Positions 1 to 10,846 of a stretch of DNA of 20,438 nt are shown piece after piece. The position numbers and the translations under genes are program-made. Within the stretch, counting starts at the first letter, position 1. Each line of letters begins with the position of its first letter. Source of the stretch: Pseudomonadota bacterium (lineage in GTDB: Bacteria > Pseudomonadota > Gammaproteobacteria > Burkholderiales > Thiobacillaceae); NCBI GenBank assembly GCA_021780975.1, contig JAJXXS010000197.1, forward strand, positions 1 through 20,438. The letters are read 5' to 3'. The notes under the pieces were generated by a model that searched no databases, was not told where the DNA came from, and saw only the letters and a program-made list of their open reading frames with translations.

Positions 1-479
1 TCTTGCGCGGCTCTCTCCACAGCGACGAACTCGCGGCGCTGTTTGCGCAGAATTTCCAGCGTCTTGTCCACCTCCGCCTCGCCTATGGTAATCACCGGGC
101 GTTGGATGGAAAGCTCAGCCGGGTCGCCAAGCTTGACTTCCGGATACACCTCGAACGTGGCGGAAAAAATGATTTCATCGCTCCCCTCCGCGGGCTTGCC
201 CTCGAAGCGGGGATAACCTGCCACCTTGAGTTGATGTTCGGCGACCGCTTCACCGAATTTTTGCTGCAGAACCCCGCCGATCACCTCCTGATGCACCTCC
301 GCGCCGTGCAGGCGCGCCACCACGGCAAGCGGCGCCTTGCCAGGGCGAAAACCGTCCACGCGCGTGCGCTTCGCCAGGCGCTTGAGGCGACTGTCTACCT
401 CCGAGGCAACCACCGCGGAAGGAAGCGCCAGCTCCATGCGGCGCTCAAGGGTGCTCAAAACTTCGAGTTGGGGTGTCAT
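1..479 (-). CDS. tig: Trigger factor, N-terminal part (partial at left edge)
   Basis: Ribosome-associated chaperone and peptidyl-prolyl isomerase that meets nascent chains at the exit tunnel. About 159 codons are visible, beginning MTPQLEVLSTLERRMELALP; the rest lies beyond the left edge. The family's ribosome-docking signature GFRPGKAP is at residues 43-50, exactly where E. coli trigger factor has it, and it is followed by the rest of the N-terminal domain and the start of the PPIase linker region (FSATFEVYPEVKLGD). The start ATG is at 479-477 and has an AGGAA Shine-Dalgarno about 7 bases upstream. The tRNA-Leu gene sits 31 bases upstream on the same strand, an arrangement common in proteobacteria, where clpP, clpX and lon usually follow tig (not visible here). 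The identification is secure. Confidence 0.95.
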   Translation of the reverse strand, partial: MTPQLEVLSTLERRMELALPSAVVASEVDSRLKRLAKRTRVDGFRPGKAPLAVVARLHGAEVHQEVIGGVLQQKFGEAVAEHQLKVAGYPRFEGKPAEGSDEIIFSATFEVYPEVKLGDPAELSIQRPVITIGEAEVDKTLEILRKQRREFVAVERAAQ

Positions 480-510
480 GAAAATATTCCTGGTTTTAGC
501 AAAATAGCCC

Positions 511-595
<85 letters not shown>

Positions 596-809
596 AACTT
601 CATAAAATCATTCGGTTAATCAGAAACATCGCCGCAACCAAAGGTTCTGGTCTGGGACGCGGGGAACTTGGCGAGCGACTTCCGGACAAAGCTGCGCAGC
701 ACGCAAAATGGTCGGGCGCGCGGGTCAGGACCAAAAACTCCGGGGTTCCTTAAGCCAGCCACCGCAAACCCCCTCTGCGCCCCCCTGCTGACCATTGGAA
801 GTTTAACAC

Positions 810-825
810 GGGCGCGCGTCCGCCC
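810..825 (-). terminator. Weak hairpin downstream of gpmA, possible terminator
   Basis: A GGGCG / CGCCC stem with a 6-base loop lies about 28 bases past the gpmA stop codon. On the minus strand it is followed by GTGTTAAACTT, which is only weakly U-rich. It is the best terminator candidate I find for the ppk2-to-gpmA unit, but the stem is short. The remainder of the 596-852 gap shows no gene, repeat or RNA that I can recognise; the small reading frames there look like chance. Confidence 0.2.
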
Positions 826-852
826 TCGCGAAGCGGGGAATGGCCTCCTTGC

Positions 853-1539
853 TCAGGGGGCGAGGATCTCCTTGCCCTGCAGATGCATGCCGGCATCCAG
901 GCGATAAACGTGGGGCGCGCCGGTCGCCAGTTCGTAGGCGACGATCTGCTCGGGCGACAGCGCCTCGATATCCATCGCCAGGGCGCGCAGTGAATTGCCG
1001 TGGGCCGAAACCAGCACGCATTGCCCGGCCAAGAGGCGCGGCACGATGTGTTCCCGGTAATGAGGCAGCACGCGTTCGGCGGTGGCCTTCAAACTTTCGC
1101 CGCCGGGCGGGGCGATGTCGTAGCTGCGCCGCCAGGAATGCACCTGTTCTGCGCCAAAGCGCTTGGCGGCATCCTCCTTGTTCAATCCTTGCAGATCGCC
1201 GTAGTAACGCTCATTGAGGCTCTCTGAGACGTAAATCCGCGGCGCGGAAAAATCTTCGGGCATGGCGCTGAAATGCGCATACCAGGGGCTATCCGCCTCA
1301 TGGACGCGCAGATAGTCCGGGCAGTGACGATTGCGCTTGAGCACTTCGTAGGTCGTGTCCTGGGCGCGCAGCAGGGTCGACGTGTGAACCGCGTCCAGGC
1401 GCACATCCTGCAGCAGTTCGCCGGCGCGCGCCGCCTGCGCCATGCCGTCCGGGCTCAAGGGCACATCCACCCAGCCGGTGAAGCGGTTCTGGCGATTCCA
1501 CGTCGATTCGCCATGGCGCAACAGGATGAGCGTGCCCAT
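853..1539 (-). CDS. gpmA: 2,3-bisphosphoglycerate-dependent phosphoglycerate mutase
   Basis: Cytosolic enzyme interconverting 3- and 2-phosphoglycerate in glycolysis and gluconeogenesis. The protein is 228 residues, normal for the dPGM family. The N-terminal histidine-phosphatase signature LLRHGESTWN places the phosphorylated His at residue 9. The second catalytic His is in SAHGNSLRAL at residue 180, and the conserved NERYYGDLQGLNK segment is in between. The ATG (1539-1537) shares one base with the ppsA stop codon (TGATG), and no Shine-Dalgarno is visible just upstream, so translation is probably coupled to ppsA. It is the last gene of the ppk2-ATPase-ppsA-gpmA unit. Together with PpsA it would pull carbon from pyruvate through PEP toward sugars. 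Confidence 0.95.
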   Translation of the reverse strand: MGTLILLRHGESTWNRQNRFTGWVDVPLSPDGMAQAARAGELLQDVRLDAVHTSTLLRAQDTTYEVLKRNRHCPDYLRVHEADSPWYAHFSAMPEDFSAPRIYVSESLNERYYGDLQGLNKEDAAKRFGAEQVHSWRRSYDIAPPGGESLKATAERVLPHYREHIVPRLLAGQCVLVSAHGNSLRALAMDIEALSPEQIVAYELATGAPHVYRLDAGMHLQGKEILAP

Positions 1540-3956
1540 CAGCGAGGGGAGCTCGCGCGCGATGGCCGCTCCAGGCGCTTTTCCAATTCCAGCACGCGGC
1601 GCGTGGTGGCGATCACGGTATCGGGGTTGAGGCTCATGGAATCGATGCCGAGTTCGACGAGAAATTCAGCCATCTCCGGGTAATCCGAGGGCGCCTGGCC
1701 GCACAGGCCGGAATGGATGCCGTTGCGCCGGCAACCCTCGACCGCCAGGCGGATCATCTCCTTGACGCCGTCGTCGCGCTCGTCATAGTCGAAGGCGACG
1801 ATCTCGGAGTCGCGGTCCACCCCCAGGGTCAGTTGGGCGAGGTCGTTGGAGCCGATGGAGAAACCGTCGAAGCGCCTGGCGAACTGGTCGATGAGGATGA
1901 CATTGTTGGGAATCTCGCACATGGCGTAGACCTGCAGGCCGGCATCTCCGCGTTTGAGCCCGAATTCGGCCATTTTCGCCAGCACCGCGTCGGCCTCCGC
2001 CACGCGGCGCACGAAGGGCAGCATGAGTATGACGTTGGAAAGCCCCATGTCCTCGCGCACGCGCTTCATCGCCACGCATTCGAGGCGGAATCCCTCGGCA
2101 TAGGCGGGATGGGCATAGCGTGAGGCGCCGCGAAAGCCGAGCATGGGATTGGCCTCCGCGGGCTCGAAAGCCGCGCCTCCCAGGAGGCTGGCATATTCGT
2201 TGGACTTGAAATCCGACATGCGCACCACCACCGGCTTGGGCCAGAACGCCGCCGCAATGGTGCCTATGCCTTCCGACAGGCGCTGCACGAAGAACGTCTG
2301 GCCGTCGGGGTAGCCGCGCGTGAGACGCGCGACAGCGGCACGCGTTTCGCCGTCGTCGACCTTCTCCGGGTGCAGCAGGGCCAGCGGATGGGCCTTGATG
2401 TACTCGCTGATGATGAACTCCATGCGCGCCAGCCCGATTCCATCATTGGGCAGAAAAGAGGTTTTGAAGGCGAGTTCGGGATTGCCGAGGTTGATCATGA
2501 TCTCCGTAGCTGGGCGCGGGATGTCGCCCACCTCCGTGCGCTCGACATGGAACGCCACCTCACCCCTGTAGACGCGACCGCTGTCGCCCTCCGCACAGGA
2601 GACCGTGACCACTTCGCCATCCGGAATGGCGGTGGTGGCATTGCCGACCCCCACCACCGCGGGGATGCCCAGCTCGCGCGCGATGATGGCGGCATGGCAG
2701 GTGCGTCCCCCGCGGTTGGTGACGATGGCGGCGGCGGTTTTCATCACCGGCTCCCAGTCCGGCGTGGTGGTATCGGCCACCAGAACCTCGCCGGGTTTGA
2801 AGTCGCCGAGGCGGGCGACGTCGGCAATGACACGGGCGCGGCCGACGGCAATCTTTTCGCCGACGGAGCGGCCGCTCGAGATGACATCACCGCGACCGTC
2901 GAGGCTATAGGTCTCCAGCGTCGTCGGCCGCCGCTGCGAAGCGACCGTCTCGGGGCGGGCCTGGACGATGTAGAGCTTGCCGTCGTGGCCGTCCTTGGCC
3001 CACTCGATGTCCATCGGGCGGCCATAGTGAGCTTCGATCTTGATGGCGTAATCGGCCAGTTCCAGCACATCGGCATCACTGATGCAAAAACGCTCGCGGT
3101 CCGCCCGGGGCGTCGGGATGTTGCGCGTGGTGCGACGCGTTTCCCCCTCGACATAGATCATCTTCACCGCCTTGTCGCCCAGGCTGCGGCGCAGAACGGC
3201 GCGCTGCCCGGAGCGAAAGGTGGGCTTGTGGACGTAGAACTCGTCCGGGTCGACGGCGCCCTGCACGACGTTCTCGCCCAGGCCGTAGGCCCCGGTGACG
3301 AACACGACGTCGCGGAAACCCGATTCGGTATCGAGGGTGAACATCACGCCCGAGGCCGCCAGGTCCGAGCGCACCATTTTCATCACGCCGATGGATAGCG
3401 CCACCTGGAAGTGATCGAAGCCCTGATCGATGCGGTAATGGATGGCACGGTCGGTGAACAGGCTGGCGAAGCAGCGCCGGCAAGCATCCAGCAGGCTCTG
3501 CTCGCCGCGCACGTTGAGATAGGTGTCCTGCTGGCCGGCGAAGCTCGCGTTCGGCAAATCTTCCGCGGTGGCGGAGCTGCGCACCGCCAGGCTCACCCCC
3601 TCGCCATATTCCTCTTGCAGCTCGCGGTAACCGGCGATGATCTCGGCAGCGAGGTCGGCCGGCAGTCCAGCGCCATACACGATCTCGCGCGCCCGCTTGC
3701 CGCGCCGCGCCAGGGCGCTGACGTCCGCAGGGACGATGCCGTCCAGCGCCTCATGCAGCGCCGCCCAGGCGCCGGCCTGATCCAGCATGTGGCGATAGGC
3801 CTGCGCCGTGATGGCGTAGCCATTGGGCACGCGCACGCCCTCGCGCGCAAGCCCGCGCACCATCTCCCCCAGTGACGCGTTCTTGCCACCCACGAGAGGC
3901 ACGTCGCCGATGCCGAGTTCGGCAAAAAAGCGTAGGTATTTGTAGCGGGCGTCCAT
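1539..3956 (-). CDS. ppsA: Phosphoenolpyruvate synthase (pyruvate, water dikinase)
   Basis: Converts pyruvate + ATP + H2O to PEP + AMP + phosphate, the entry step of gluconeogenesis from pyruvate. The protein is 805 residues (E. coli PpsA is 792). In order it has: the N-terminal ATP-grasp domain (VGGKNASLGEM at about 22-32; SLAVRSSATAEDLPNASFAGQQ at about 122-143; MDIEWAKDG near 315); the swivelling phosphohistidine domain GGRTCHAAIIAREL with catalytic His421; and the C-terminal PEP/pyruvate barrel ending with GLCGQAPSDYPEMAEFLVE, which carries the family's conserved Cys. The start ATG (3956-3954) follows an AGAGGAA Shine-Dalgarno at 3968-3962. The upstream P-type ATPase gene ends 27 bases away, and gpmA begins inside the stop codon. 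The usual partner regulator gene ppsR is not in the window. Confidence 0.97.
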   Translation of the reverse strand: MDARYKYLRFFAELGIGDVPLVGGKNASLGEMVRGLAREGVRVPNGYAITAQAYRHMLDQAGAWAALHEALDGIVPADVSALARRGKRAREIVYGAGLPADLAAEIIAGYRELQEEYGEGVSLAVRSSATAEDLPNASFAGQQDTYLNVRGEQSLLDACRRCFASLFTDRAIHYRIDQGFDHFQVALSIGVMKMVRSDLAASGVMFTLDTESGFRDVVFVTGAYGLGENVVQGAVDPDEFYVHKPTFRSGQRAVLRRSLGDKAVKMIYVEGETRRTTRNIPTPRADRERFCISDADVLELADYAIKIEAHYGRPMDIEWAKDGHDGKLYIVQARPETVASQRRPTTLETYSLDGRGDVISSGRSVGEKIAVGRARVIADVARLGDFKPGEVLVADTTTPDWEPVMKTAAAIVTNRGGRTCHAAIIARELGIPAVVGVGNATTAIPDGEVVTVSCAEGDSGRVYRGEVAFHVERTEVGDIPRPATEIMINLGNPELAFKTSFLPNDGIGLARMEFIISEYIKAHPLALLHPEKVDDGETRAAVARLTRGYPDGQTFFVQRLSEGIGTIAAAFWPKPVVVRMSDFKSNEYASLLGGAAFEPAEANPMLGFRGASRYAHPAYAEGFRLECVAMKRVREDMGLSNVILMLPFVRRVAEADAVLAKMAEFGLKRGDAGLQVYAMCEIPNNVILIDQFARRFDGFSIGSNDLAQLTLGVDRDSEIVAFDYDERDDGVKEMIRLAVEGCRRNGIHSGLCGQAPSDYPEMAEFLVELGIDSMSLNPDTVIATTRRVLELEKRLERPSRASSPR

Positions 3957-3983
3957 ATGAGTTCCTCTGTCGTGTGAGCAAGC

Positions 3984-6479
3984 CTAGCGCGCCGGCGCAT
4001 GCAGCCGGCGCCCGAGCGTGTCCAGGAACGAACGGTGGCGCGCCGCCGAACGGGCGAAGCGCCGGTAAATCGAGACTTTGGCCGCATCGGTAACGAACGA
4101 CCAGACGATGGAATAGGCCCAAATCAGGCCGATGGCAGACCAGGGTATGGGAGTCACGAGACCGAAGCCATAGGCGCACAGCAGGGTCGCCGCCAGCTTG
4201 GTGGACACGGCGGCCCAGATCATGACCGGCGCCGGATAGGGCTTTTGAAAATACCAACCGCGGCTGCGCGCGAGAAACAACGCGATGTGCCCGGACACCG
4301 CCATTTTCAGAAACACATAGGTCTGCACCTCGGGAATGTCCAGCCTCAGCCAGTCCAGGCCCACATAAAGCATCAGGAAGCTGCCGATGGTGCCGGTGAT
4401 GCCCATAACCGTCGATACCGCCAGCACGCGGTGCATGTTCCAGCGCACCGGCTTCGGCTCCAGGCTGTTGTTGTCATACGCGATGGCCATGATGGGCACG
4501 TCGTTGAAAAACGCCAGCAGAATGATCATGACCGCGGTAATGGGGTAGAAGTTGTAGGCGATCATGGCCAGCACCACGAAGATCATGATGCGTATGGTCT
4601 CGTTGATGCGATAGATGGCGTAGGAATTCATGCGCTCGAAGATGCGCCTGGCCTCCTCGACGGCGCGCACGATGGTGGCAAGGCCCGGCGCAGTGAGGAT
4701 CAGGTCGGCGGCGGCACGCGCCGCGTCGGTGGCGCCAGAGACGGCGATGCCGGCGTCCGCCTGCTTGAGCGCGGGCGCATCGTTGACGCCGTCGCCGGTC
4801 ATCGCCACCAGATGGCCGCGCGCCTGCAAGGCCCGGACGATGGCGTACTTGTGCTCGGGGAACACCTGGGCGAATCCGTCCGCTTGCTCGATGCGCTCGG
4901 CTACATCGAGCGGCGGAGCGCCGCCATCGCCCTGGAAGAGCGCCGTGGCGGGCTGGATGTCTTCGCCCAGCCCAAGCCGGCCGGCGATCTCGCGCGCGAT
5001 GGCGACGTTGTCGCCGGTGATCATCTTGATTTCGATGCCGTGCTCCCGGGCCTCCCGCAGGGTCTGCGCGGAATCCTCGCGCGGCGGGTCGAAGAGCGGC
5101 AGTATGCCGAGGAAGCGCCAGGCACCTCCCGCGTCCCTGCGCGCCACCCCCAGGGTGCGATAGCCTTTCGCGGCATAGTCCTCGATGGCCCGGTCAGCCC
5201 GCTCCGCCGTGGCCTGGTCCACGCCCGCCAGGCCTAGAATGACTTGCGGGGCGCCTTTCATGACGGTGAAGCCGCCGTCGTTTTGGTCCTTTATGTCGGC
5301 CTCGGTGCGCTTGGACACGGGATCGAAGGGCACGAAGCGGACCAGGACATAGCGATTAAGGATTTGCCGATCGGCCACCCCCGCCAATACTGCCAAGTCT
5401 ATGGCATCGCCGTCCTCCTCCTTGGAGGCAAGCGCAGCCGCCAGTATCACTTCCTGCGCATCGGCAGCCGCAAAAACTGCGGGTTCCCCCAGCACGAGCT
5501 TGTTCTGCGTCAGCGTGCCGGTCTTGTCGGAGCAAAGAATGTCAATGCCCGCCATCTCTTCGATGGATTGCAGGCGCGAAACGATGGCCTTCATTTTCGA
5601 GAGCGCGAGCGCCCCGACCGCCATGGTCACCGACAGCACCGCCGGCATCGCGACCGGGATGGAGGCGACCGTCAGGATGAGGGCAAACTGCACCAGTTCC
5701 AGGAAAGGCGCGCCGCGATACAGTTCCACCAGCAGCAGGACGGCCACCAAACCCAGGCTCATGTAGATGAGATAGTCGCCGATGGCGAGCACGGCCTTCT
5801 GGAAGTGCGACGGCGCGCCGGCACCCTCGACCAGTTTGGCGGTCTTGCCGAAATAGGTCTGGCCGCCGGTCGCCGTCACCAACGCCACCATCTCGCCCTG
5901 CTTGGCCACCGAACCGGAATACACGACATCGCCCGTTTGCTTGGCTACGGGCAGGGACTCTCCGGTCAGCGCCGACTGGTCCACGCTGAGATACTCCCCA
6001 TCGACGAGCTTGGCGTCGGCCGGGATGATGTCGCCCAGGCGCACGCGCACCACGTCTCCCGGCACGAGCTCGGCCGCCCCTACTTCTCTCCATCGACCGT
6101 CGCGCAGAACGCGCGCCTTGAGTGCCAGCTGACTTTTCAGGGCATCGAGCGCATTGGCCGCCTTGAATTCCTGCCAAAATCCGACCGCGGCATTGAATAT
6201 CAGCAGAACAAGGATGATGACAAAGTCCGCCCAGTGGCTCACCAGCGCCGAAAGCACGGCCGCGATCTCGATCATCCAGGGTATCGGCCCCCAGAAGTAA
6301 CCGAGGAAACGACGCAGCGGGCTGGTCTTCTTCTCCTCCAGGGCGTTGCGGCCAAATTTGGTGAGCCGGCGCTGGGCTTCGGCCTCGCTTAGTCCCCGAT
6401 CGGGAGAGCTTTCGAGTTGCTTGAAAATGGACTCTGCCGACGGCTTTTCCGCTTCCGTGCTCGTCAACGGCCGCATCAT
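3984..6479 (-). CDS. Plasma-membrane-type (P3A) H+-translocating P-type ATPase
   Basis: Inner-membrane pump predicted to export protons at the cost of ATP. The protein is 831 residues. Domains in order: N-terminal cytoplasmic segment; M1-M2 (about 62-102); actuator domain with LTGES at 171-175; M3-M4 with SIPVAMP at 273-279, the P3A form of the M4 ion motif; phosphorylation site SDKTGTLTQN with Asp318; the MITGDN and TGDGVNDAPA hinge motifs (about 487 and 561-570); and six C-terminal membrane helices including FFNDVPIMAIAYDNN (about 657-671), typical of plasma-membrane proton pumps. The PVAMP and IAYDN pair favours H+ over Ca2+ or heavy metals; transport itself is inferred. The start is ATGATG at 6479 with AGGAAAG at 6490-6484. 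The gene follows ppk2 by 11 bases and precedes ppsA by 27. Confidence 0.9.
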   Translation of the reverse strand: MMRPLTSTEAEKPSAESIFKQLESSPDRGLSEAEAQRRLTKFGRNALEEKKTSPLRRFLGYFWGPIPWMIEIAAVLSALVSHWADFVIILVLLIFNAAVGFWQEFKAANALDALKSQLALKARVLRDGRWREVGAAELVPGDVVRVRLGDIIPADAKLVDGEYLSVDQSALTGESLPVAKQTGDVVYSGSVAKQGEMVALVTATGGQTYFGKTAKLVEGAGAPSHFQKAVLAIGDYLIYMSLGLVAVLLLVELYRGAPFLELVQFALILTVASIPVAMPAVLSVTMAVGALALSKMKAIVSRLQSIEEMAGIDILCSDKTGTLTQNKLVLGEPAVFAAADAQEVILAAALASKEEDGDAIDLAVLAGVADRQILNRYVLVRFVPFDPVSKRTEADIKDQNDGGFTVMKGAPQVILGLAGVDQATAERADRAIEDYAAKGYRTLGVARRDAGGAWRFLGILPLFDPPREDSAQTLREAREHGIEIKMITGDNVAIAREIAGRLGLGEDIQPATALFQGDGGAPPLDVAERIEQADGFAQVFPEHKYAIVRALQARGHLVAMTGDGVNDAPALKQADAGIAVSGATDAARAAADLILTAPGLATIVRAVEEARRIFERMNSYAIYRINETIRIMIFVVLAMIAYNFYPITAVMIILLAFFNDVPIMAIAYDNNSLEPKPVRWNMHRVLAVSTVMGITGTIGSFLMLYVGLDWLRLDIPEVQTYVFLKMAVSGHIALFLARSRGWYFQKPYPAPVMIWAAVSTKLAATLLCAYGFGLVTPIPWSAIGLIWAYSIVWSFVTDAAKVSIYRRFARSAARHRSFLDTLGRRLHAPAR

Positions 6480-6490
6480 CGTTCTTTCCT

Positions 6491-7288
6491 TCAGGGTGCA
6501 ATCATGCCGTTTTCAATATAGTCATCCGCGTAGGTGAAGACGATGTCCGGGTTGGCCAGCGCCAGGCCGCGCTCCTTGCCGGCGTAGTCCACGCGCCCAA
6601 GCAGATTCCTGATGACATTGAGGCGTGCCAGCTTCTTGTCGTCGGCGCGCACCACCGTCCAGGGCGCGCTCGCCGTGTGCGTGCGCGCGAACATTTCGTT
6701 GCGACAGGCGCTGTAGTCGCGCCAGTGCTTTTGCGCCGCCGCGTCGATAGGACTCAGCTTCCATTGCTTGAGTGGATCCTTGCGCCGTGCCTCAAGACGC
6801 GCCTTCTGCTCGGTCTTGCTGATGTCCAGGTAGTACTTGATGAGGGTGATGCCGGAGCGCACCAGCATCTGTTCGAAGGCGGGGACGGTTTCCATGAATT
6901 CCCCGTACTCATCATCTGTGCAGAACCCCATCACGCGCTCGACGCCGGCGCGGTTGTACCAGCTGCGGTTGAACAGGACCATTTCCTGGGCTGCCGGAAG
7001 GTAGGGAGCGTAGCGCTGGAAATACCACGCCGTGCGATCACGGTCCGATGGCTTGCCCAGCGCCACCACGCGCGTCTCGCGCGGGGAGAGATGCTCGACG
7101 ATGCGCTTGATGGTGCCATCCTTGCCACCACCGTCGCGACCCTCGAAGATCACCAGGATGCGGTCGCCGTGCGCGATGAGCTGCTTCTGCAGCTTGACCA
7201 GTTCAATCTGCAGCAGATGGAGGTCGTGCTCGTACTCCTCGGTGGAAGGCGCGTCCGGGTAGGGCACCGCGGGAAATTTTTTTGCCAT
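6491..7288 (-). CDS. ppk2: Polyphosphate kinase 2 family protein
   Basis: Soluble kinase of the PPK2 family, which transfers phosphate between inorganic polyphosphate and nucleoside di- or monophosphates. The protein is 265 residues. It has a Walker A loop EGRDGGGKDGT at 49-59 (Lys56), the family block KPSDRDRTAWYFQRY, and a Walker B region LFNRSWYNRAGVERVMGF at 105-122. The lid/basic region RRKDPLKQWKLSP follows. I chose ATG 7288 (MAKKFPAV) rather than an in-frame ATG at 7345 because AGGAGAAG lies 7 bases before it and homology begins soon after. The SWYNRAGVE form is the one I associate with class I/II enzymes rather than class III, but the class needs phylogeny. Walker B reads FN where I expect FD in many relatives. 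It is the first gene of the operon with the H+-ATPase, ppsA and gpmA. Confidence 0.93.
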   Translation of the reverse strand: MAKKFPAVPYPDAPSTEEYEHDLHLLQIELVKLQKQLIAHGDRILVIFEGRDGGGKDGTIKRIVEHLSPRETRVVALGKPSDRDRTAWYFQRYAPYLPAAQEMVLFNRSWYNRAGVERVMGFCTDDEYGEFMETVPAFEQMLVRSGITLIKYYLDISKTEQKARLEARRKDPLKQWKLSPIDAAAQKHWRDYSACRNEMFARTHTASAPWTVVRADDKKLARLNVIRNLLGRVDYAGKERGLALANPDIVFTYADDYIENGMIAP

Positions 7289-7363
7289 GGCTTGCTTCTC
7301 CTTATGGGCGACCCCCAGTGGCCAGGTCATGCGCGCTCGGGTCATCGCCTATATTATGGTCTT
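7289..7363. promoter_or_regulatory. Divergent intergenic region between ppk2 and a cation ATPase
   Basis: These 75 bases must hold signals for two opposite transcription units. The ppk2 side has a strong Shine-Dalgarno (AGGAGAAG, 7302-7295). The only AT-rich patch is CCTATATTATGGTCTTATG near 7348-7366. It could give a -10 hexamer on either strand (TATATT at 7350 on plus; CATAAT ending at 7355 on minus). No convincing -35 box is visible for either. If the plus-strand TATATT is used, the transcript would start almost at the ATPase ATG. Confidence 0.35.
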
Positions 7364-9985
<2,622 letters not shown>

Positions 9986-10026
9986 TCCGCTCAGCTTTCA
10001 GCCGAGGCCGTTCCCTGGATTCCCCC

Positions 10027-10842
10027 ATGTCCGCCGCGGGCCACTACGAGAATTTTCCAGTGGCCTCCCGCCTTCTGCCCGCGCGCCTGCGCGTGCCGGT
10101 GCTGCTTATCTACCGCTTCGCACGCAGCGCCGACGACCTCGCCGACGAGGGCGACATGACGGCGCAGGAGCGTCTCGCCGCCCTGCGCGAATACGAGTTT
10201 GAAGTGGATCGCATCGCTGCCGGCGCGGAGCCGCACACGCCCCTGTTCCGCGATCTCGCCGCCGCCATCGAGCGCCATCGCCTGCCGCTGGAGCCGTTCT
10301 ATTCCCTGCTTTCCGCCTTCCGCCAGGATGTAAGCCAGACCACTTATGCCGACTTCGGCGCCGTCATGGATTACTGCCGGCGTTCCGCCAATCCGGTCGG
10401 CCGCCTCATGCTCGCCTTGTTCGGCGACGACGATCCGCGCCACCAGGGCTATTCCGATGCGATCTGCACCAGTCTGCAGCTCATCAATTTCCTGCAGGAC
10501 ATCGCCGTCGACCTCGCCAAAGGCCGCATCTATCTGCCCCAGGATGAGCTGCGCCGGCACGGCATCCTGCGCCAGCACCTGCGCGGTGATTTCACCACCC
10601 CCTTGTGGGAGACCTTCATGCGCGGACAGATCGAGCGGGCACGCCGGCTGCTGCAGGCGGGCGCTCCCTTGGGGCTTGCCCTGCCCGGACGCACCGGCCT
10701 GGAGGTGCGCATGATCGTGGCGGGAGGAGAACGCGTCCTGCGCAAGCTGTACGCGGCCCCCGCCGCCGTGCTCAAGGCCCCCGTCAGGCTGGGTGCCTGG
10801 GATGGCGTCGTGATGCTCTGGCGCGCGCTGGCGCGGCGCTGA
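10027..10842 (+). CDS. hpnC: Hydroxysqualene synthase HpnC
   Basis: Trans-isoprenyl-diphosphate synthase-like enzyme that, in the known HpnCDE route, converts presqualene diphosphate to hydroxysqualene. The protein is 271 residues, all-alpha, close to the usual size. The first Asp-rich motif is DDLADE at 36-41. The second is the NFLQDIAVDLAKGRIYLP block at 154-171, with Asp158 and Asp162 for Mg2+/diphosphate binding. The N-terminus HYENFPVASRLLPARLR is characteristic of HpnC rather than HpnD. It is the first gene after the promoter at 9957-9986. hpnD begins 4 bases after its stop, consistent with one transcript. Only a weak ribosome site is visible. Confidence 0.93.
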   Translation: MSAAGHYENFPVASRLLPARLRVPVLLIYRFARSADDLADEGDMTAQERLAALREYEFEVDRIAAGAEPHTPLFRDLAAAIERHRLPLEPFYSLLSAFRQDVSQTTYADFGAVMDYCRRSANPVGRLMLALFGDDDPRHQGYSDAICTSLQLINFLQDIAVDLAKGRIYLPQDELRRHGILRQHLRGDFTTPLWETFMRGQIERARRLLQAGAPLGLALPGRTGLEVRMIVAGGERVLRKLYAAPAAVLKAPVRLGAWDGVVMLWRALARR

Positions 10843-10846
10843 GACC

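Noticed and set aside
827..838. CCTCGC-GAA-GCGGGG-type hairpin as a gpmA terminator
   Set aside because: It pairs on the plus strand only with a T-G wobble, which becomes a C-A mismatch on the transcribed minus strand, and no T-run follows.
2370..3398. Plus-strand open frame of 342 codons opposite ppsA
   Set aside because: Low-complexity His/Asp/Gly/Arg-rich shadow of a high-GC gene; ppsA is intact and well supported on the other strand.
3999..6392. Two plus-strand frames of 412 and 382 codons opposite the H+-ATPase
   Set aside because: Antisense shadows with no recognisable domain; the ATPase motifs on the minus strand are complete.
6677..7363. Long upstream extension of the cation ATPase reading frame (229 codons)
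   Set aside because: It is antisense to ppk2 and carries no P-type ATPase similarity; recognisable protein begins only after about 7364.
7304..7363. ATG at 7304 as start of the cation ATPase
   Set aside because: No ribosome site, and the added residues (MGDPQWPGHARSGHR) do not resemble an ATPase N-terminus; it would also overlap the ppk2 Shine-Dalgarno region.
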